From the NCBI RefSeq assembly GCF_026343335.1, contig NZ_JAPELX010000001.1:6820001-6884000 (forward strand): a stretch of DNA of 64,000 nucleotides. Direction: 5' to 3'. Each line of letters starts with the position of its first letter. Position 1 is the stretch's first letter. Below the pieces are notes generated by a model. That model was not told the origin of the DNA. It did not search any database and was given only the letters and a program-made list of their open reading frames with translations. This DNA comes from Streptomyces sp. NBC_00078 (GTDB lineage: Bacteria; Actinomycetota; Actinomycetes; Streptomycetales; Streptomycetaceae). The position numbers were made by a program, and so were the translations under genes. Of this stretch, positions 32,605-40,940 are shown one piece after another.

Positions 32605-33438
32605 ATGCACCGATACATGGTCGTAGACGCTTTTGCCAGCCAGCCCCTGCTGGGCAACCCGGTCGCCGTCTTCTTCGACAGCGAGGATCTGACCGGTGAG
32701 ACGATGCAAAGCATCGCGAAGGAGATGAACCTCTCCGAGGTCACCTTCGTGCTGCCGGCCGAGCAGGACGGCGACGCTCGGATCAGGATCTTCACTCCGG
32801 TGAACGAACTGCCGTTCGCCGGGCACCCGATGCTCGGTACAGCCTTCGCGCTCGGTCGGACCCGGGGACGCGACAGGCTGCTGCTGGAGACCGCGATGGG
32901 TGCCATCCCGTGCGAGCTGGGCACCCGCGACGGCGCCCCGTGGGCCCAGATGGAGCAGCCGGTTCCCAGTTCGAAGCCCTACGATCTCGCCACGGAGCTC
33001 CTGGCCGCACTCGGGGTCGGGTCGTCGACGGCCCCGGTCGAGATCTACCACAACGGGCCGCGACACGTTTTCGTGGGGCTGAGCGACGTTGAGGCGCTTT
33101 CCGCACTCCACCCGGATCACCGCGCTCTCTCGCGCTTCCCCGACATGGCCGCCAACTGCTTCGCCAAGGCGGACGGGGGTTGGCGGACGCGGATGTTCTC
33201 CCCCGCCTACGGCGTGGTCGAGGACGCGGCGACCGGTTCCGCTGCCGGGCCTCTCGCGATTCACCTGGCCAGACACGGGTTCGCCGAGTACGGGCAGGAG
33301 ATCAAAATTACCCAGGGAGTGGAAATGGGACGCCCGTCGGTCATGAGGGCGACCGCCGAAGGGGTCGGCGAGTCAATCAGCTCGGTCCACGTCGGCGGGC
33401 ACGCAGTCGTGGTTGCCGAGGGGAAAATCAATGTCTAG
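32605..33438 (+). CDS. phzF: Trans-2,3-dihydro-3-hydroxyanthranilate isomerase PhzF
   Basis: The 277-aa protein has the diaminopimelate-epimerase-like PhzF fold: VVDAFASQPLLGNPVAVFFD at the start, NLSEVTFVLP with the catalytic Glu near residue 44, ELPFAGHPMLGTAFAL, and VVEDAATGSAAGPLAIHL near 208-225. It isomerises DHHA to the reactive ketone that PhzB helps to dimerise. It starts at the base after the small ORF's stop, and its own stop overlaps a possible early start of phzG. Confidence 0.95.
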   Translation: MHRYMVVDAFASQPLLGNPVAVFFDSEDLTGETMQSIAKEMNLSEVTFVLPAEQDGDARIRIFTPVNELPFAGHPMLGTAFALGRTRGRDRLLLETAMGAIPCELGTRDGAPWAQMEQPVPSSKPYDLATELLAALGVGSSTAPVEIYHNGPRHVFVGLSDVEALSALHPDHRALSRFPDMAANCFAKADGGWRTRMFSPAYGVVEDAATGSAAGPLAIHLARHGFAEYGQEIKITQGVEMGRPSVMRATAEGVGESISSVHVGGHAVVVAEGKINV

Positions 33439-33451
33439 TGGGGGGCCTTTC

Positions 33452-34090
33452 ATGGACGCCAGTGGATTCGAGTCCCTCAGCGGAAAGGTCGACCTCCCCT
33501 TCCCCGAGTACGACAAGCCGCCGGCGGACCCTCTCCAACTGGTGCGCAGCTGGCTTTCCCAGGCACGGGAAATCGGAGTCCGCGAGCCCACCGCGCTGGC
33601 ACTGGCCACTGCGGACTCCCGCGGCCGCGCCTCCAACCGGGTGGTCGCCATCACCGATGTCACCGACCTCGGTCTGGTGTTCAGCAGCCACAGCTGCAGC
33701 CAGAAAGGACGTGAAATCGCGGCTACGGGATGGGCGTCGGGTTTGCTGTACTGGCGAGAGACCGGTCAGCAGATCATCGTCTCCGGTCCGGTCGAGCTGC
33801 TGCCCGACGCCGAGTCGGACGCCCTGTGGTCCGCCCGGCCGATTCCGTTGCACGCCATGTCGACGGTCACCGAGCAGAGCGAGCCGCTGGAGGACGTCGA
33901 GGCTCTGCGCGCCAGGGCACGCAGCCTGGAACTGACCGGGGAGCCCCAGCCACGGCCGGAGTTCTTCGTCGGCTACCGGCTGCAGCCCGACGTCGTCGAA
34001 TTCTGGTCCGCGAGCTCGGACCGGCTGCACCGCAGGCTGCGCTACGACCGCGACTCGCTCGAGTGGCGTACGAGCCGGCTGCAACCGTAG
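33452..34090 (+). CDS. phzG: FMN-dependent phenazine-forming oxidase PhzG
   Basis: The 212-aa protein is a pyridoxamine-5'-phosphate-oxidase-like flavoenzyme: ALATADSRGRASNRVVAITD, LGLVFSSHSCSQKGREIAAT, GLLYWRETGQQIIVSGPVEL, and the C-terminal YRLQPDVVEFW ... DRLHRRLRY. In the pathway it oxidises the tricyclic intermediate towards phenazine-1,6-dicarboxylate and phenazine-1-carboxylate. ATG 33452 gives the usual family length and has GGGGGG upstream; ATG 33431, within phzF, is the alternative. Confidence 0.93.
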   Translation: MDASGFESLSGKVDLPFPEYDKPPADPLQLVRSWLSQAREIGVREPTALALATADSRGRASNRVVAITDVTDLGLVFSSHSCSQKGREIAATGWASGLLYWRETGQQIIVSGPVELLPDAESDALWSARPIPLHAMSTVTEQSEPLEDVEALRARARSLELTGEPQPRPEFFVGYRLQPDVVEFWSASSDRLHRRLRYDRDSLEWRTSRLQP

Positions 34091-34196
34091 CCCCCGCTCC
34101 TTCGACAAACCCTCCTGGCGCTCGCCGCCTTTCACGGCTTCGGCGGCCTCTTCGTCGTGCCCGGACACACCCGACCCTTTCCATGAGGAAGAGACA

Positions 34197-35297
34197 ATGC
34201 CTCTTACCGCAGACCAGATCCTGGATCTTCCGTTTGACGTCCAGCCCGATCCGGACGAGTTCATCCGCGCCGCCATGGAGTGGCATTTCAATCCCGAGAC
34301 CGGCTGCAAGTTCTGGCTGGACCGAGCCGCTACTCTCGGCTTCGATCCGCGAGCCGATGTCAAGACGCACGAGGACCTCCGGCTCTTCCCGAACGTGGCC
34401 GCGGAGCTTCGTGACGTCCGTGGCGAGGACCTGATTCCCAGGGGATACGGAAATCAGCCCGACGTGGTCGGGTTCTTCGAAAGCGGCGGCACCACCGGCG
34501 CTCCGAAGCGGGTCGTTCTGATGCGGGACTGGCTGGACCGCATGGTGAGCTGGAGCAACGCGAACCTTGACCGCCACGGTGTGCCGCGCGGAGGGAACTG
34601 GCTGGGAATCATCCCGACCGGGCCGCACGTCGTGGGCACCCTGTTCCGGCAGCACGCCGTGACGCACGGCCGCCATGGCTTCACGATCGACCTCGATCCG
34701 CGCTGGGTGAAGCGGCTCATCGCCGACGGCCAGTTCGGGCAGGTCGACGCCTACGGCCAGCACCTCATCGACCAGGCCGCCGAGGTCCTGCGGACGCAGG
34801 ACGTCGGCCTGCTCACCATCACGCCCCCACTGCTGGAACGGCTGGCCAGGGACGAGAAGCTGGTCGCCCTGGTGAACGAGCGGGTGAAGTGCATCAGGTG
34901 GGGAGGCACTCAGATGGACGCCGACTCCCGGCACCTCTTCAAGACCGAGGTGTTCCCCGAGGTCGCGCTGTGCGGCGAGTACGGAAGCACGATGATCATC
35001 GGGGTCGCGGGCGAGCGCGCCGGGATCTCCCTCGACGATCCGTGTGTCTTCGACTCGTTTTCCCCCTACGTGACCTTCACGGTCGTCGATCCGAAGAGCC
35101 TTGAGCCGGTGCCCTACGGAGAGCGGGGCCGGGTGCTGGTCAACCACGTCAGCAAGTCCTTCCTGCTGCCCAGCAACCTGGAACGTGACCTCGCCACTCG
35201 GATTCCTCAGGTGAAGGGCCTGGTCGGGGACTCGGTCGCCGACATCTCCACGGTCGCGGTCTTCGAGGACGAGGACGTCATCGAGGGGGTCTACTGA
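34197..35297 (+). CDS. EhpF-like carboxylate-activating (ANL/LuxE-type) phenazine protein
   Basis: The 366-aa protein resembles adenylate-forming/acyl-protein-synthetase enzymes. It has FFESGGTTGAPKRV near residues 92-105 (phosphate-binding loop), IPTGPHVVGTLFRQ, IRWGGTQMDADS, EYGSTM near 262 (aromatic A5-like motif), and YGERGRVLVNH. It matches what I know of EhpF from the griseoluteic-acid pathway of Pantoea, which acts on phenazine-1,6-dicarboxylate. It is shorter than normal ANL enzymes because the mobile C-terminal lid is reduced. The TGA overlaps the ATG of the reductase gene, so the two are coupled: activation here, then reduction. Confidence 0.82.
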   Translation: MPLTADQILDLPFDVQPDPDEFIRAAMEWHFNPETGCKFWLDRAATLGFDPRADVKTHEDLRLFPNVAAELRDVRGEDLIPRGYGNQPDVVGFFESGGTTGAPKRVVLMRDWLDRMVSWSNANLDRHGVPRGGNWLGIIPTGPHVVGTLFRQHAVTHGRHGFTIDLDPRWVKRLIADGQFGQVDAYGQHLIDQAAEVLRTQDVGLLTITPPLLERLARDEKLVALVNERVKCIRWGGTQMDADSRHLFKTEVFPEVALCGEYGSTMIIGVAGERAGISLDDPCVFDSFSPYVTFTVVDPKSLEPVPYGERGRVLVNHVSKSFLLPSNLERDLATRIPQVKGLVGDSVADISTVAVFEDEDVIEGVY

Positions 35298-36661
35298 TGA
35301 TCGACCTGCCCGCGCTCGGCGCAACGGGGGCCTACCGCTCCAGGAACATACAGACGGTCACCGATGTGGCAGGCACTGCCCTGGCGGAACTGAGCCTCGT
35401 GCCGCCGCTGTACGTCAACCGCACCATGGCGGCGCTGCGCCGGAGCAGCGTCATGCCGGCCGACGAACGGGCCGACGCGATGATCCGCGCGTCCAAGCTC
35501 TTCGAAACCGCGACGATCGACGGCCTGACCGTCGAGGAGTACCAACACGCTGTCAGCAGGGTCGGTGGCGTCCCGATCTCCTCCGTCGTCACGGCGACCA
35601 CGACGGTCGCCGAGCGGGTGGCGAAGGCTCATGCGAGCGTCCAGTACGCGTGTCCGCGGGGGGCGGTCGACAACTGGCGCGATCCGCTGACGCGGACCGG
35701 GCGTTCGGTGTGGACACGGCGCGGAGACGTGTTCGCCGTGCACGCCGCGGGCAACCACCCCGGGACCCACAGCATCTGGCCGGAGGCACTGGCGCTGGGC
35801 TACCGCGTCGCGGTCCGTCCGTCGAGCCGCGATCCCTTCACCCCGCACCGGCTTGTGGCGGCACTGCGGAGCGCGGGATTCGCGGACGACCAGGTGGTGC
35901 TCCTGCCCACCGACCACGCCGGTGCCGACGCCATCCTGCACGGCGCCGACTTGGGAATGGTGTACGGCGGCGAAGAGGTGACCCGCAAGTACGGCGAGGC
36001 CGCGACGGTGCTGCCGCAGGGGCCGGGTCGGTCGAAGATCCTCATCACGGCCGATGTGGACTGGCGTGACCACCTGGACGTGATCGTCTCATCGGTGAGC
36101 GGCCACGGCGGGACCGGATGCGTGAACACGACAGCCGTCTTCGTGGAGGGCGACCCGACTCCACTCGCCGAGGCGGTCGCGGCGCGGTTGTCCGCCGCGA
36201 CCCCCTTGCCGCCCGAGGACGACAAGGCCGTACTCCCCGTACAGCCGGTCGCGGTCGCCAAGGCGATCGAAACACACCTGCTCAAGAAGGCGGCGTGCGC
36301 CCGGCCCTGGCTCGGCGGCGACGGCGTCGTGGGCGAACTCGGGGACGGGAGCGCCGCGCTGCTGCCCGCCGTCTTCCAACTCGACGATCCGGCCGCTCCG
36401 CAGGCAGGTGTGGAACTGCCGTTCCCTTGCGTGTGGATCGCGCCGTGGACACCCGAGGCCGGCACGGAACCGCTGAAGAACACGCTCGTGCTCAACGCGA
36501 TGACCCACGACACCCAGCTCGTCGACCGCCTGCTCGACGAGCCCACCATCAGCAACCTGTACCTGGGAAGCCAGCACACCCACTGGATGGATCCCTCGGT
36601 ACCGCACGACGGCTACCTGGCCGACTTCCTCATGCGGAACAAGGGTGTCATCCGGAACTGA
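35297..36661 (+). CDS. EhpG/LuxC-like acyl reductase (aldehyde-dehydrogenase superfamily)
   Basis: The 454-aa protein has an ALDH-like layout: VFAVHAAGNHPGTHSIWPEA with the nucleotide site, YRVAVRPSSRDPFTPHRLV, and the active-site Cys near residue 275 in GHGGTGCVNTTAVF. It resembles LuxC-type acyl reductases that turn an activated carboxyl into an aldehyde with NAD(P)H. Translationally coupled to the EhpF-like gene, it most likely reduces one carboxyl of phenazine-1,6-dicarboxylate. That assignment follows from context and from the Pantoea ehp pathway. Confidence 0.82.
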   Translation: MIDLPALGATGAYRSRNIQTVTDVAGTALAELSLVPPLYVNRTMAALRRSSVMPADERADAMIRASKLFETATIDGLTVEEYQHAVSRVGGVPISSVVTATTTVAERVAKAHASVQYACPRGAVDNWRDPLTRTGRSVWTRRGDVFAVHAAGNHPGTHSIWPEALALGYRVAVRPSSRDPFTPHRLVAALRSAGFADDQVVLLPTDHAGADAILHGADLGMVYGGEEVTRKYGEAATVLPQGPGRSKILITADVDWRDHLDVIVSSVSGHGGTGCVNTTAVFVEGDPTPLAEAVAARLSAATPLPPEDDKAVLPVQPVAVAKAIETHLLKKAACARPWLGGDGVVGELGDGSAALLPAVFQLDDPAAPQAGVELPFPCVWIAPWTPEAGTEPLKNTLVLNAMTHDTQLVDRLLDEPTISNLYLGSQHTHWMDPSVPHDGYLADFLMRNKGVIRN

Positions 36662-36774
36662 ACGTGGTTCTGGCAAGGCTCACGTTCGCACCGTGAGCGC
36701 CGTTCCGTGGCGCCCGCGGCAGCTCGCCACCGGAACGCTCCCTCGCACTCCAACGAGACCGAAAGGGTCCTACC

Positions 36775-38289
36775 GTGTCCCACTCCGTCGAACCGGCCGA
36801 CGTCCTGATCGTCGGCGGCGGGTCGGCCGGCACAGTGCTCGCCGCGCGCCTGAGCGAGAACCCCGCCCGGCGCGTCGTGCTGCTCGAGGCCGGGCCGGAC
36901 TACGGCCCCACCCACTTCCCCGACGCCCTGCTCGACGCCAACCGCATCGCCGATCTCGATCACGACTGGGGATACACCTCGCGGGGCGGGCGGCTGAGCC
37001 CCTCGATGGTCGCCCTGCGCGGCAAGGTGATGGGCGGGAGTTCCGCCGTCAACGCCGGCGCCGCCCTCCGCGCCCGAGCCCGCGACTTCGCCCGCTGGGC
37101 CGAGAACGGGCTCGACGACTGGAGCTTCACCGACGTCCTGCCGTACTTCCGCGCCCTGGAAAACACCCCCACCGGCGAGGACGAGTTTCACGGGCGAAGC
37201 GGGCCGATGCCCGTGCGCCAACTGACCGACTCCGAGCTGACCCCCGCGCATCGTGGCTTCATCGACGCCGCAGTCGCCCTTGGCCACAAGCGGATCAGCG
37301 ACTTCAACGGTGCCGAGCAGGACGGCGTCGGAGCCTTCGCGGTCAACGTCCTCGATGGGATCCGACAGAACACCGCACTGGTCTACCTCACCGCTGAGGT
37401 GCGCGCTCGCCCGAACCTCACGGTGCACGGTGCCGTCACCGTCGACCGGGTCCTGTTCCGCGGTGGCGGTGCGACCGGAGTGGTCACCGCCGACGGGACC
37501 GTGCACCATGCCGACGAGGTGATCCTCTCTGCCGGGACCTACGGAAGCGCGGCGATCCTGCTGCGCTCCGGCATCGGCCCCGCCGGCGAACTGGCGTCGC
37601 TCGGCATCGAGCCCCTCGCCGACCTACCCGTCGGACAACACCTGCAAGACCACCCCTTCTGCCCCGCGGTCTATGCACTCGCCCCGGGGCGAGGGGAGAT
37701 GGCTCCGGCCCTCGGCGCACTGCTGTGGACCGCCTCCAGCGAGGCCGCGGACGGTGAACTCGACCTGAACGTCGTCGCGGTGCATCCCAACGGGGCTCCG
37801 TTCATGCCCGCCGGCGGCGTCATCGCCCTGTCCACGGCTCTCGTGCTCCCCGAGGCGCAGGGCACGGTGCGCCTCGCCAGCCGCGACCCGCTTGCCCAGC
37901 CCCTGATCGACCACAACTACCTCGGCACCGAGCGCGACCGCCGACGCATGCTCGAAGGCGTACAAATCGCCCGCCTTCTGGCCCGTGACCCGGCACTCGC
38001 GCCGTCGCTCGCCGGCCTTCTGATGCCGCGCGAACTGCCCGACGACGCCGAGGAACTGACGCGGGTGATCGAATCCAGCCTCTCCATCTACGGTCACCCC
38101 ACCTCCACCGCCCCCATGGGTGGCGCCGACTCGCCTCAGGCCGTCGTCGACTCCCGCGCAGCCGTGCACGGAATCGCCGCCCTGCGTGTCGTGGACGCTT
38201 CGATCATTCCGTACGTGCCCTCCAGCGTCACCAACCTCACCACGATGATGATCGCCGAACGCATCGCCCACCTCGTCTACAACCACTGA
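36775..38289 (+). CDS. GMC-family FAD oxidoreductase
   Basis: The 504-aa flavoprotein has DVLIVGGGSAGTVLAARLSE at residues 9-28 (FAD fold), GKVMGGSSAVNAG (GMC signature 1), ILSAGTYGSAAILLRSGIGP near 250 (signature 2), and a C-terminal SIYGHPTSTAPMGG with the catalytic His region. GMC enzymes oxidise alcohols to aldehydes or acids. GTG 36775 follows AAAGGG. As the last gene of the phenazine plus-strand run it may act on a hydroxymethyl or hydroxyethyl side chain of the phenazine. A strong terminator follows at 38377-38417. Confidence 0.87.
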   Translation: MSHSVEPADVLIVGGGSAGTVLAARLSENPARRVVLLEAGPDYGPTHFPDALLDANRIADLDHDWGYTSRGGRLSPSMVALRGKVMGGSSAVNAGAALRARARDFARWAENGLDDWSFTDVLPYFRALENTPTGEDEFHGRSGPMPVRQLTDSELTPAHRGFIDAAVALGHKRISDFNGAEQDGVGAFAVNVLDGIRQNTALVYLTAEVRARPNLTVHGAVTVDRVLFRGGGATGVVTADGTVHHADEVILSAGTYGSAAILLRSGIGPAGELASLGIEPLADLPVGQHLQDHPFCPAVYALAPGRGEMAPALGALLWTASSEAADGELDLNVVAVHPNGAPFMPAGGVIALSTALVLPEAQGTVRLASRDPLAQPLIDHNYLGTERDRRRMLEGVQIARLLARDPALAPSLAGLLMPRELPDDAEELTRVIESSLSIYGHPTSTAPMGGADSPQAVVDSRAAVHGIAALRVVDASIIPYVPSSVTNLTTMMIAERIAHLVYNH

Positions 38290-38631
38290 TGACCCTGGGC
38301 TGCCGAGAGGCCGGCCAGTCACCTTGATGATTCCGGGGTCGAGCCGCGGGCCCCGCGTACCTGCACGTCACCGCCACTTCCCTCGGCTGAACTCGACGGG
38401 AGTTCAGCCGAGGGAAGCCCGGCTCGGGGCGCGGCGAGCGCCGGGTCCGATGGATGCGGTGGTTCTGCGCACTTCACGCAGCCAGGCCACGTCATCAGAC
38501 CTCTGGCCGAGGAAACGAGGCTCACGCTACGGATCTGCGGGAGTCGGGGGGTGAGATTCCCTCGGACTCCCGACAATTCGCACGATGCTGAAACCCTGGA
38601 CTGATCGACTGACGGAGGCTCCGAAACCGCG
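38290..38631. other. Intergenic stretch between convergent GMC and regulator genes
   Basis: It holds the strong hairpin at 38377-38417. No gene is seen in the rest. Confidence 0.6.
38377..38417. terminator. Strong terminator closing the phenazine operon
   Basis: A perfect 18-base stem (CTTCCCTCGGCTGAACTC at 38377-38394 with its complement at 38400-38417) has a five-base loop. It lies 88 bases after the GMC stop and can also serve the convergent regulator gene. Confidence 0.85.
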
Positions 38632-39684
38632 TCAGGCTGAATTGCTACGTCTGGGGCTGCTCTGCAGGAACGGACTGCAGGCTTTCAGGTTCTTCTGGAC
38701 AGGACTTGTTTCGAGCATACGGATGGAGTCCAGCGCGCTGAGCCTGTCCGCCAGGTAGTCATGCAGTTCACTGGGACTCTTGCACAAGACGAGGGCCACC
38801 AGGTTGGTTGGGCCGGTGGTAGAGGCCAGGAAAGCCAATTCCCTGTGTTGGATCAGGGTGCTCGCTACCTGGTTCAGGTGCGCGGGGGCGACAGACATCC
38901 ACAGCAGGGCTTGCGTGGTGATGCCGTATACCTCCGCACTGATCTCGACGTCGAAGGTGAGCATGCCGCTGGCCTGCAAAGCAGCGATTCGGCGCGTAAT
39001 GGTCGAGGAAGACTGGCCGGTCTCGGCGGCGAGGCCTGTGTAGCTGATGCGGCCGTTATTCTGCAATGCGCCCAGCAGGTGCCAGTCCGCCTGGGTCAGG
39101 GATGAGCGGCACTTGGGCTCTCCGGCGTCATCCGACGAGTCGAGTGCTCGACGCAGTTGTTCCTGCTGCTCGTTGGTGAGAGCGGTGGTGTGCCCCTGCC
39201 ATGCGGTGGGTCCGCCTAGATAGGTATGCAGCAGGCGGTGCGCCGATACCTCGGCAATGTTGGCCACACGAGGGATCTCGCGGAACAGCAGCGTATGGTG
39301 CGCCGCGGAGTTCATGACGAAGCATATTTCGGTTCCCCCGGCCACGAGCCGCACCCAGGTGGTGTCGTCCCGCCGAGCCAGGCTGTACGCGACACTCTGG
39401 GCGGTGTTCGGGCTGGCCGTGAGCCTCAGAATCCACTTCCCGTTTGACGGTTGCCGCGGGTTCACCACACCGACAACGCGAAGCGACAGCTCGCTGCTCA
39501 GCCGCCCGAAGCGACGGGCGACTGTTTGCGTGGAGACGCCCAGAACCTCGGCGATCCGGCTGAACGGCGCCCGACCGTCGATACGCAGGGCGTGAATGAT
39601 GCAGTGGTCCAATTCATCGACTGCGGGGACCGTCGGCTCAGAAAAGTCCCCCAATGGCCGTCTAGGGCCATCGACGCTCAGCAA
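38632..39684 (-). CDS. Lrp/AsnC-type regulator with two tandem modules
   Basis: The ~350-aa protein contains two Lrp-like units. The first helix-turn-helix is near residues 24-60 (DELDHCIIHALRIDGRAPFS, VLGVSTQTVARRFGRL), and the second near 196-240 (LTQADWHLLGALQNNGRISY, TGQSSSTITRRIAAL), each followed by a RAM-like alpha-beta half. Double-unit Lrp proteins are a known actinobacterial form and often control neighbouring secondary-metabolite or transport genes. No ATG fits the start: TTG 39684 is the first candidate and TTG at about 39654 another. Convergent to the phenazine operon, it is its likely local regulator. Ligand unknown. Confidence 0.85.
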   Translation of the reverse strand: MLSVDGPRRPLGDFSEPTVPAVDELDHCIIHALRIDGRAPFSRIAEVLGVSTQTVARRFGRLSSELSLRVVGVVNPRQPSNGKWILRLTASPNTAQSVAYSLARRDDTTWVRLVAGGTEICFVMNSAAHHTLLFREIPRVANIAEVSAHRLLHTYLGGPTAWQGHTTALTNEQQEQLRRALDSSDDAGEPKCRSSLTQADWHLLGALQNNGRISYTGLAAETGQSSSTITRRIAALQASGMLTFDVEISAEVYGITTQALLWMSVAPAHLNQVASTLIQHRELAFLASTTGPTNLVALVLCKSPSELHDYLADRLSALDSIRMLETSPVQKNLKACSPFLQSSPRRSNSA

Positions 39685-39700
39685 GGCTTGCTCAGCAAGG
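39676..39700. promoter_or_regulatory. Repeat/palindrome at the Lrp-type gene start, possible autoregulatory site
   Basis: GCTCAGCAAGG occurs twice, at 39676-39686 and 39690-39700, and CTTGCTCAGCAAG (39687-39699) is a 13-base palindrome with a central mismatch. The site covers the putative start of the double Lrp-type regulator. Confidence 0.45.
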
Positions 39701-40490
39701 TTTGCAGCACTAGTTTCCCCCGGATAGCCTAGGACAGGACCTGGTCAATGGACTTGGCTTTCGGCGACGGCGTTTTTCATCACCAGGGCCCCGGTGAGTT
39801 CCGTTGCATGGTGATGATCAGTCAGTTCTCGTGATCCGTCATGCTTTGCCGGACTTGGCGCGCGGGAATGGAGTCCACAGTCGTGGTTTCAGGAATACGT
39901 GTTTGGTATTTCCGGCCTCGGACGTGAGACCCAGCGGCCTGGTGGTCCGTCAACAGCTGCACTCGTCCGCCGAGTACCGGCATCAGGTCCTGGATGACAC
40001 CTTCGAGGAGAGGCGCCGCCGGGCCCGCACTGTAAGCTTGCCTGGAAACCCCTTCACCCGGCGCGACCTGGCATTCCAAGCGGTCAAGGCCGAACGATTC
40101 GGCAATATCGCACGCAGCCGTTACCACTACACCAGCCCCCCGACCAGCTCCTGAACCACTACGGACCATGACCATCACCACGATGTGGATATCAATAGGT
40201 CAAGAGGAACTCGCCAGGGTCCTGACTCATCGTCAGGAATCGGTCGGCGGAATCCACTAGGTCCAATCTTCGGGCGAGTGTACATGTTGTCGCTCTTCGT
40301 GGGTATGGCGGTTCGCCACAGGGTCCGCGCAGAAGGGCCCCAGGGAGTGAGCCAAAGATCCATGTTAGCGATTGCACAATCAGCTGCGGTGAGGCGGTCA
40401 TAACCACTTGTCGGCACTAGGAAGCCGTTGTCGTACCGAACTTGAGCGGTGTGTTCTAGCAGCTCAGGCATGATGTCGGGGTCGGTGGGA
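39701..40490. other. Right border of the accessory block, gene debris
   Basis: Protein-like pieces appear on both strands without a complete gene: a plus-strand tail around 39945-40154 (QQLHSSAEYRHQVLDDTFEE, then RDLAFQAVKAERFGNIARSR), and a minus-strand tail around 40190-40460 (VRYDNGFLVPTSGYDRLTAA, DLWLTPWGPSARTLWRTA). I cannot assign either. With the IS481 remnant beyond, this is a scar region. Confidence 0.45.
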
Positions 40491-40499
40491 CAGGCTGGG

Positions 40500-40850
40500 A
40501 GCGTCGGGTTGTCGGGCCCGGTGCCAGAAGCCGGTGGCCGTCTCCTTCTTCTCGTTGGTGAGGATCTCGCTGAAGGCCAGGCGGGAGTGGTCGTCGACGG
40601 CGTTGTGCGGGTAGCTGTAGCCCAGGTTGGGTCGGCCGTGGCGGGTGGGGGGCGTGGGGCCGCGGTATGCGGAGCTGTTGCCGCCGCCCTGGGCCCTGCC
40701 GTTGACCTTGTGCCCCGCCGCCGTCGGGGATGTTGCCCAGTTTCTTGATGTCGACGTGGATCAGCTCGCCGGGACGGCCGCGTTCGTAGCGGCGCACGAC
40801 ACGGCCTGTGGTGAGACGCCGAGACGCCCTGGTAAGCGGAAAGACGGGCC
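40500..40850 (-). pseudogene. IS481-family transposase remnant
   Basis: VVRRYERGRPGELIHVDIKK, then LGNIPDGGG on the minus strand is the conserved block of IS481-family transposases that contains the first catalytic Asp (HVD). A following piece in another frame (LAFSEILTNEKKETATGF) carries the next block. Frames are broken and both ends are missing. Confidence 0.8.
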
Positions 40851-40940
40851 TCACTCACTCGGTGATCGGCTTGACGTGTCCCTGGCCCGAGTTATCCACA
40901 GGGCAAAGCGGAGTATCGCGATCCGCGAGATCGTCTGCGC

